This document shows, in pieces, positions 57,401 through 64,000 of a stretch of 64,000 bases of DNA. Every line of letters starts with the position of its first letter. Within the stretch, counting starts at the first letter, position 1. The notes below the pieces were generated by a model, which was not told the origin of the DNA, did not search any database, and saw nothing but the letters and a program-made list of their open reading frames with translations. The DNA comes from Halichondria panicea (lineage: Eukaryota; Porifera; Demospongiae; Suberitida; Halichondriidae). Both the position numbers and the translations under genes were made by a program. The stretch is taken from NCBI RefSeq assembly GCF_963675165.1, contig NC_087377.1, forward strand, positions 1,513,501-1,577,500, written 5' to 3'.

Positions 57401-60255
57401 TACATGAATTTTTTACACCACGAAATTACTCGCTATACGGTATTCAAAGAGGGCACATTAAATCATTTACTCACTCTTGGGGTCAACTTTGTGTAGCTCA
57501 ACCAGTTTCTGCACCACATCCAGGTTGCCATCGTCACATGCTGCACACAGAAACTCGGCTTTGTCCTCATCACTACCACAGCCACGGCTCATCAGGTAGA
57601 GGGCAACATCCTCACGTCTATACAACCAAGAATCCATAGCTATGTCCAGTGGTGACTGTCCCTCATCATCCCTCACATCTGTACATTACACACAATAAAT
57701 ACACGGAAACTGATTAAACAGGACTGTGTCTAGGAAAGACAAACAGTAGAAGAGGCTATGGGAACAAATATAGAGCCCAAAATAATTATGACTAAAATAA
57801 TCTAGCTAGTGGCAATGGAAGTCAAAACTCGAACACCATCCGTGTTGCCCTGCGGTTTGGCCATTTTAATGTTAAAAAAATTTGGGGAAAAAGGGCCAAA
57901 GAAACAGACAATTGTCTTACTGTCAGTACAATACTCGAGACCATAACTATGAGACACAGTACGAAAATGTCAAATCCTAACAGAGACAGTTGGTCCATTA
58001 TAGGAACTTTGTACACCTCTAGCTACTTCACAACAATCAGTTTTGTCATTTCAAATTAAGCACTATACGACAGGTAGTTTCTGGCAAGACAGTACAATAA
58101 TGATGATGTCATATATCTGATGGTGATGATGTCATTACTCTATGGGGGAACCCCCCGCCTCTATTAGATATAAACTCTTGGTTAGCTATAATACACAATC
58201 TAATTGAATAGGACTGTGTCTAATCAACTGGGAAGAATCGAAAACGAACGATACTAAGTACCATCAAGGGCGTATAAAGAGAAGAGGGCATGCAACAGCT
58301 TGCGAGCAACAACTGTAAGTGGGCGGTGGAAATTAATGTAATATTTAAAAATAGAGATTTGTGTAAATGTATAATTATGTGCAGATAATAAATGCAGTTT
58401 TTGCTCGCACGTTGGACTAATAGTGAGTTGCATGTCCTCCTCTCTTCATACGCCCTTGATACCATTGATACGGTATGGTTGTGTTACACCATAAAGTAGT
58501 GAACACACACCGTATAGCAGATAATTTTCGTGGGGTAAAATTTTTCTTTATTTTCATTGGGCAAGCTGACCTACATGAATTTTTTACCCCACAAAATTAC
58601 CGGCTATACGGTATTCAAAGAGGGTATATACATTAAATCATTTACTCACTCTTGGGGTCAACTTTGTGTAGCTCAACCAGTTCCTGCACCACACTCAAGT
58701 TGCCATGGTAACATGCTGCACACAGTAACTTGGCTTTGTCCTCATCACCATATGCACAGCCACGGCTCATCAGGTAGAGGGCAACATCCACACAACCTTC
58801 TTTTCTATACAGACACTCACGAGCCATAGCTTTGTCCAGTAGCGACTTTCCCTCATCATCTCTCACATCTGTATACATTACACACACGGAATCTGATTTA
58901 ATAGGACTGTGTCTAATCAACTGGAGAGACAAACAGTAGGAGAGGCTATGGGAACAAATACAGAGATACAAAAATCTTACTAGCTCAAACATAAATAAAG
59001 GAGTACAGGGATTGGCAATGGAAGTTAAAACCACTTGAAAATCATCCGCGTTGTCCTGCGGTTGTAATTAATCGAGGTCACCTATTAGAAAAGGGTCAGA
59101 GAAACAAATTTAATGATTGTCTTACTGTCACTATAAAAGCCTTGCAGTTCCATACAATACTTGACACCATAATTTTTTATGACACACGTACAGTACACTA
59201 GCTACTTAGTTAGACAGTTCTAGCTATGTATAGATTAACAGCCATAAAAAATTGTTTTCCCGATGGATAGTTTCTGAATTAAGCCACACCCTCTGCACAT
59301 AAGTAGACGTTTTTGACGTCCGTTTCCAATCCCTCTCTCTTTTATCTATGATCTCACCAACATCCATCTTCCTCTCCTCCACCAGATACTGTACCACGTC
59401 TAATTTACTTCTTCCCTCACAAGCCCAGTAAAGAGCAGTCTTGTTATCTTTATCCCTCACATCTGTTGTGGAACAGAGCACTAACACAGATATTATTGTG
59501 GCGACCAGAAAAAACATATCCAGGAACTTTAACTAAGCCATGAAAATTTCACGTATTATCATACGTAAAGGTGTAAGTAATACTAGGTACATCGCAAATG
59601 TAAAAAAATAGTGAAAAAGTACGGTTATAATTATTATTATAATTTATTTAATATCAATACACAAACAAAATAACAACTACTTACCAGTGCTAAGTCCAAG
59701 CTCGCGGAAAAAGTACTTGACCACCTCTTTCTCACCTCCCCGGCATGCCCAGTGAAATGGAGTCCTGTTGTCCCTCCTATCACCTTCATCAGTACGAGCT
59801 CCATGAGTAACAAGTGTCTTCACCATCTCAAGGTAGCCCCTCACACAAGCCTCGTGTAATGGAGGCAGCATAATATAACCCGGCCACTCGTCACTCCAGT
59901 AGAACTTGTGGTTGGGGTCTGCCCCCTGTCCCAACAGGGACCTAACTTTGGTGACTTCATTATTGTTTACAGCCTTCCATAAGTCCTCGGCTAACTTCTT
60001 TTGAGCACTGTACAAAATAGATGGTTGAGGGGTCAGTCATACAGAGAATTACTTGATATGTGTATATAGTTTATACAAGTGACACCATGCACATATCCAG
60101 CTGTCACTTTGCTGTACAGTGTTCCACCTCTGATCATAGCCTGCTCTGACTCTACTAATGGAATGAGCCTCCCTCCATGCAATCACAAGGTGCTACCATG
60201 AGTAGTAATTATAGTCTACATCATTGTTCACTTACTCTGAATCTTGTTCAGCCAT
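52867..60255 (-). CDS. Ankyrin-repeat protein with basic motif, zinc-knuckle segment and low-complexity tail, 12 exons
   Basis: Exons on minus: 60255-60236, 60007-59685, 59462-59358, 58868-58650, 57678-57475, 56639-56412, 55583-55332, 54943-54842, 54779-54684, 54622-54554, 54404-54229, 53694-52867; 2622 nt, 873 aa with stop, phases closing exactly. It starts MAEQDS from a 20-nt exon; exon 2 (LAEDLWKAVNNNEVTKVRSL, GADPNHKFYW) is paralogous to exon 2 of the ankyrin-GTPase gene. Exons 4-7 (residues about 150-450) are four copies of one module, VRDDEGQSPLD ... VALYLMSRGC ... LLCAAC..GNL.VV.ELVELHKVDPK. Then come ankyrin exons 8-9, PPPTKKRK (possible nuclear signal), CPNCEESCHIRCKKCPECEH (paired C-x2-C, zinc ribbon or knuckle) and a 275-residue Ser/Thr/Pro/Gln-rich end with LTPLWNTISSLRQQVESM. 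The exon 11 donor, GTCACT, is weak. Scaffold or regulatory role is inferred. Confidence 0.8.
55777..55936. mobile_element. CAGGGCTGCAT element, copy 1, TAAAC target duplication
   Basis: Ends CAGGGCTGCAT and ATGCAGCCCTG; TAAAC on both sides (55772-55776, 55937-55941). 160 bp, non-coding, with G- and C-runs. Confidence 0.85.
56020..56230. mobile_element. Foldback MITE in tandem unit 1
   Basis: CGTATGAAGAGAAGAGGGCA and GAGCAAAAACTG pair with CAGTTTTTGCTC and TGCCCTCTTCTCTTCATACG. The same element is at 57081-57293 and 58259-58464 in the next two units, so it predates the duplications. Confidence 0.8.
56274..56379. mobile_element. Short TA-flanked MITE (CCGTATAGCGGG family), unit 1
   Basis: 106 bp, TACCGTATAGCGGGTAATTT to AAATTACTCGCTATACGGTA; a deletion form of the 200-bp version at 27.37 kb. 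Related copies are at 57337-57442 and 58507-58613 in the following units. Confidence 0.85.
56832..56999. mobile_element. CAGGGCTGCAT element, copy 2
   Basis: Same element at the homologous site of the next tandem unit, flanked by TAAAC (56827-56831, 57000-57004). The related unit further on has only one TAAAC and no element (58171-58175), i.e. an empty site. Confidence 0.85.
57081..57293. mobile_element. Foldback MITE in tandem unit 2
   Basis: Copy of the 56020-56230 element; ends ACCATCAAGGGCGTATGAAG and CTTCATACGCCCTTGATACC. Confidence 0.8.
57337..57442. mobile_element. Short TA-flanked MITE, unit 2
   Basis: Same 106-bp element with left end TACCATATAGCGGTTAATTT. Confidence 0.8.
57957..57998 (-). 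pseudogene. Duplicate of the start of the gene's last exon
   Basis: Minus-strand MDQLSLLGFDIFVL matches VDQLSLLGFDIVVL at the beginning of exon 12 (53694). It lies in an intron between exons 4 and 5. Probably a fragment carried by duplication; it could act as an alternative start. Confidence 0.55.
58259..58464. mobile_element. Foldback MITE in tandem unit 3, more diverged
   Basis: Same ends with point changes (GCGTATAAAGAGAAGAGGGC; CCTCCTCTCTTCATACGCCC). Confidence 0.75.
58507..58613. mobile_element. Short TA-type MITE, unit 3
   Basis: Left end ACCGTATAGCAGATAATTTT, right end AAATTACCGGCTATACGGTA. Confidence 0.75.
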
Positions 60256-60649
60256 TGAAGCTTCTTTCAAACTCTGTCAAATTCTCCCCTCAGTAAACAA
60301 AGCAAATTAAGTGCCACACCCTCTTTTTGTATTTCAAGGGTCTTTAAGCTTCCGGCCATAAAAACTTAATTACTCTTTCAACAAAGATATATATTGCGTA
60401 AAGCACTACATCATTTTATAATAATTATACCGACACAGTCAATAGTCGAGTCATGTGATCGATCCTACTACACACAAAACAACACTTATAAAAAATAATT
60501 ATACTAAACAGACGGAAAAATAAAATATTAAAATTCAGCTAAAAGGAACTGCTCTAAATTGATCTACAGTTGTCATTGTTGCCGTAACCTTTGAACCCTC
60601 TCCAAAGGGGGGTGCTCCAAACAAATCTCGCCTTGCATTGTCAGCAGTA

Positions 60650-63558
60650 TTATAAGAGGGCGGGTAGAGGAACGTCCGTCAAAATTAATGGAGTGCTACC
60701 AAAGTCATCCGTAGGAAATGGACTGCCAGTCTGTGAGGTGTGTGTGTGGAGTGTGTGTGTGGGTGTGGAGTGTGGATGTGGAGTGTGGGTGTGGAGTGTG
60801 TGTGTGAGCAAGGTGTCATACAGGATTTTGAAGTAGAAGGGGGAAATGTTGCTAAAAAAAGGTCAACTGTTTCAATACTCTGTTATTGTAAAATTGCCAG
60901 CTATGGACACTCAGTTATACAACTAGTAGTAATTTTAGAGGAGGGATATCCCCCCCCCCCCCCCCCCCCCGGGCCCTGTATAACACCCTGGTGAGTGTGT
61001 GTGTGAAAGAGTGAACACATGTGAGGGGTGGGAGTGAACACATGTGAGGGATGGGGGGTTGAATAAGCAGTATAGAGTTGTGTATTGTGGTCACCCTCTA
61101 TAATACAGCCAGGTTTAATAAGGGACCCAGAGTCAGCCTCTGCCCAGCCTAGGGGCCACCACAATAAACATTCTGTATAATTATAAGGCCATGCAAAGTC
61201 AATTTGAAGTCTCTCAGGCTCTCGCACTTGGAAATTGGCAAGTCAAATATCACGTGACCTCAGCACTAGAAAAAAAATTTGTATGGTTTTTTTATAATAA
61301 TTATTATTGACTAAAATTAAAACATCTGCTTATTGAGGAAGTTATGTGTTTCAATTTACGTATAATAATAATCTCCTCAATCTGCTGGCTAATTGCAATT
61401 TGTGTGGCCTAAGGCAAGTAGTGAGAAAATAAACACTTAATTAATTTAACGCCCACTCACACACCCACACCCACACACACACACACACACACACACTCAC
61501 CACTGTGGTCAGGTTGGTCTCTGATCCTATTCTTTGTGGAGTGAATGGGACATAACCAAAAGCATCCAGTCCACTGTCTACGCTCTAATGGAATCCTGCA
61601 TTCTGATTGGACGGCTTCAGGTTCAATACTCGTTGTTGCCATGACGAATTTGACCCTGAGTTGAAATGGATGTCGTGGTAACTGCTGTAGCAATAGTGTT
61701 AATGGGAGGGTGACAGTTATGGAGGGTTTTGATTGGTTGGTTGGTTTCTTAGCAACAGGACGAGCATTTTTTGGAGAAGGGAGAGTATTTGGCGGACAAG
61801 GGGAACGCTGTGTGGAGATAATTATAAATTATGGTGAATAATAATTATTACACAATTTTTACACTGAATGTCACTATATAATTATTAGCAGGCCACCCTC
61901 TATAATACAGCCAGGTTAATGGGCCCCAAAGTCTCCATAGCATGTGTTTGGACCTGTGTTAGCAGGCCACCCTCTATATTACAGCCAGGTTAATGGATCC
62001 CAAAGTCTCCATAGCATGTGTTTGGACCTGTGTTAGCAGGCCACCCTCTATAATACAGCCAGGTTAATGGGCTCCATAGCATGTGTTTGGACCTGTGTTA
62101 GCAGGCCACCCTCTATATTACAGCCAGGTTAATGGGTCCCAAAGTCTCCATAGCATGTGCTTGGACCTGGGTTAGCAGGCCACCCTCTATAATACAGCCA
62201 GGTTAATGGGCCTCAAAGTCTCCATAGCATGTGTTTGGACCTGTGTTAGCAGGCCACCCTCTATATTACAGCCAGGTTAATGGGCCCCAAAGTCTCCATA
62301 GCATGTGTTTGGACCTGTGTTAGCAGACCACCCTCTATAATACAGCCAGGTTAATGGGCCTCAAAGTCTCCATAGCATGTGCTTGGACCTGTGTTAGCAG
62401 GCCACCCTCTATAATACAGCCAGGTTAATAGGCCCCAAAGTCTCCATAGCATGTGTTTGGACCTGTGTTAGCAGGCCACCCTCTATAATACAGCCAGGTG
62501 AATGGGCTCCATAGCATGTGTTTGGACCTGTGTTAGCAGGCCACCCTCTATATTACAGCCAGGTTAATGGGTCCCAAAGTCTCCATAGCATGTGCTTGGA
62601 CCTGGGTTAGCAGGCCACCCTCTATAATACAGCCAGGTTAATGGGCCTCAAAGTCTCCATAGCATGTGTTTGGACCTGTGTTAGCAGGCCACCCTCTATA
62701 TTACAGCCAGGTTAATGGGCCCCAAAGTCTCCATAGCATGTGTTTGGACCTGTGTTAGCAGACCACCCTCTATAATACAGCCAGGTTAATGGGCCTCAAA
62801 GTCTCCATAGCATGTGCTTGGACCTGTGTTAGCAGGCCACCCTCTATAATACAGCCAGGTTAATAGGCCCCAAAGTCTCCATAGCATGTGTTTGGACCTG
62901 TGTTAGCAGACTACCCTCTATAATACAGCCAGGTTAATAGGCCCCAAAGTCTCCATAGCATGTGTTTGGACCTGTGTTAGCAGGCCACCCTCTATAATAC
63001 AGCCACTGTTGGTCTACCCACCACTATACATATACAGGGTATACTAATAGTAAGGTACTCACAAAGACATTAGTGACATGGTTGGTGGTTCCTGTGATCC
63101 TGGACACCACCTCACACACTTGCCAGATACTGGGACGAAGCTCGGGGTCAGAGGTCAACAGGTAGCCTACAAGAGAGGGGGAGAATACACGTATCATTAG
63201 AGCAATACACTTAAGGATGGCAGAGTATCATAGCACCTGTAGCTAGTGTGAGTTCTTAAATACAATTAGCTCTGAAAAAACATGTCCAGTTTACAAAGAA
63301 AAAACCCACTTCATGATAACTCGGTTTTATACGTATACCAGTGGTACTGGTGACATTTACTATAAGATGTATGTGTGTGTGTGTGTGAGGGGGTGGAGGG
63401 TGTGTGTGTGTGTGTTTACATGTACCTATCAAGTTGTGCAGGTCTTGTGTGTAGGGAGAGTCTTCAGGAATGCTGTACTGAGCACTGACTATGGCTAGAG
63501 GGTTGTCACCAAATGGAGTATCCATGAAGCACAGCTTGAACAGTAGTACGCCCAGTGC
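60650..63558 (-). CDS. AAK1/BIKE-like (NAK family) kinase, C-terminal part, copy B
   Basis: Minus exons 63558-63426, 63166-63063, 61807-61655, 61501-61584 (read 61584-61501) and 60730-60650 join in phase to a TAA: about 184 residues. Kinase C-lobe: LGVLLFKLCFMDTPFGDNPL, IPEDSPYTQDLHNLI, LLTSDPELRPSIWQV. This fits the NAK pattern (LxKLCFF..PFG, IP.nS.YS..LH.LI) of AAK1, BIKE and GAK. The tail has SPKNARPVAKKP and two F-G motifs, DAFGYVPF and DDFGSTP, as in AAK1-type C-termini. The catalytic exons would lie beyond the right edge of the window. The donor after 61655 (GTCAAA) is weak. Known family members regulate clathrin-mediated endocytosis by phosphorylating AP2. Confidence 0.72.
60738..60985. 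repeat. TG/GGAGTG minisatellite and C-run
   Basis: GGAGTGTG(TG)n units at 60738-60803 and a 20-C run at 60951-60970. The block 60845-60990 is homologous to 29410-29650 near the first ankyrin gene. Confidence 0.8.
61885..63005. repeat. 74-bp minisatellite, about 15 units, with higher-order structure
   Basis: Unit GTTAGCAGGCCACCCTCTAT-AATACAGCCAGGTTAATGGG-CCTCAAAGTCTCCATAGCAT-GTGTTTGGACCTGT. A shortened unit (GGGCTCCATAG, lacking CAAAGT) occurs at about 62068 and 62505, and the following series of variants repeats in the same order. It fills a kinase intron; copy A of the gene has only three units. Confidence 0.95.
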
Positions 63559-64000
63559 CTGTGTGTGGGCAGGTGTGTGTTGTGTGAGGGTGTGATGATA
63601 ATTATGGGTATTCAGTGTTCATTGAGAGCTTTCAAATGACTACCACTTAACATGGTTCAGTAAACGTGATTCAAGGAAATTCTCCACTCATCCCCACATT
63701 CCACAGTCTTACACAGACAGACCACATTCACAAAATGCAAACCTTATTACAAAAAACATAAGTCAACCACTAGCTACAGTGTACACAGTGGGACCACCCA
63801 TAAAGAGGAATTTCGCCCCTTTCAGCCTTGTTTCTCAGTAAACATAATCATTGCTCAGATCCTCCCCCTTTTCAGAGAGGTGTCACATTCCACCCCTTTC
63901 ACAGTACACAAAGCAATTTGGTTGAATGTCATTGAAAGGTCATAATTAGTGAAAGGTCACCTCCAATAGTACTGCCACATGTCCATCCATACATGCATGG
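63559..64000. repeat. Segmental duplicate of 32161-32590
   Basis: Nearly identical to the sequence upstream of kinase copy A (shift about 31.4 kb), including CACTAGCTACAGTGTACACA and the final CATCCATACATGCATGG. It carries no exon. Confidence 0.9.

Larger units (their letters stand above)
55332..58868 (-). repeat. Tandem duplication of exon plus intron, four units of 1.04-1.19 kb
   Basis: Exon starts at 55583, 56639, 57678 and 58868 are 1.06, 1.04 and 1.19 kb apart. The intron parts of the first two units (55.6-56.4 and 56.66-57.47 kb) are nearly identical, including inserted elements; the third and fourth are more diverged. The copying is therefore stepwise and the last step recent. Confidence 0.9.

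Noticed and set aside
61457-61693. Reading frame RVKFVMATTSIEPE...
   Set aside because: The spliced kinase tail uses another frame here (DAFGYVPF) with a good acceptor at 61585; the longer frame is a shadow.

Overview
The window is an AT-rich metazoan genomic segment. Long A/T-biased introns and intergenic DNA surround small multi-exon genes, with abundant MITEs, minisatellites and CA/TG microsatellites. The gene content is SRCR receptors, an ankyrin/death-fold/Roc-like GTPase protein, the ciliary gene CFAP299, a NAK-family kinase and a retroelement with a CRC-type Cys-rich motif. This mix suggests a sponge, probably a demosponge. The organism call is inference from gene families and architecture; nothing in the sequence names a species. 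Introns follow GT-AG rules and the exon phases close exactly in the models given, so the gene structures are better supported than their functions.

Layout. 0.1-4.1 kb (+): a decayed tandem array of Cys-rich motif exons. 5.5-8.5 kb (-): an eight-exon DUF7869-like, transposon-associated gene broken by two 2-bp insertions. 9.3-10.8 kb: two more Cys-rich motifs (+) beside a broken reverse-transcriptase gene (-). 12.3-17.4 kb: a TA-flanked MITE, a 1.2-kb palindrome and a piggyBac-type element with intact TTAA ends. 18.9-21.1 kb and 34.2-35.5 kb (-): paralogous death-domain exons. 21.4-30.0 kb (-): an 11-exon gene encoding ankyrin repeats, a death-fold-like segment, a Roc-type GTPase, a COR-like region and an Ig-like domain. 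31.1-32.2 kb (-): C-terminal piece of an AAK1/BIKE-like kinase. 38.2-40.2 kb (-): CFAP299. 40.35-42.9 kb (+): an unrecognised type I membrane protein. 45.3-48.8 kb (+): a multi-SRCR membrane receptor with a proline-rich tail. 51.9-52.6 kb (-): exons of an unidentified gene. 52.9-60.3 kb (-): a 12-exon ankyrin-repeat protein with a basic motif and zinc-knuckle segment. 60.65 kb to the window edge (-): a second AAK1/BIKE-like kinase C-terminus.

The pair kinase -> ankyrin gene occurs twice in the same order on the minus strand (32.2->21.4 kb and 63.6->52.9 kb), about 31 kb apart. The N-termini of the two ankyrin genes are clear paralogues down to a tiny first exon; their C-termini differ completely. 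Almost every internal exon in both genes starts and ends in phase 1, so modules can be gained, lost or duplicated without a frame change. The second gene shows this happening: one ankyrin-like exon and its introns are tandemly copied four times. Together with the SRCR and orphan receptors, the region looks like a fast-evolving, possibly innate-immune gene neighbourhood, but that role is inferred.
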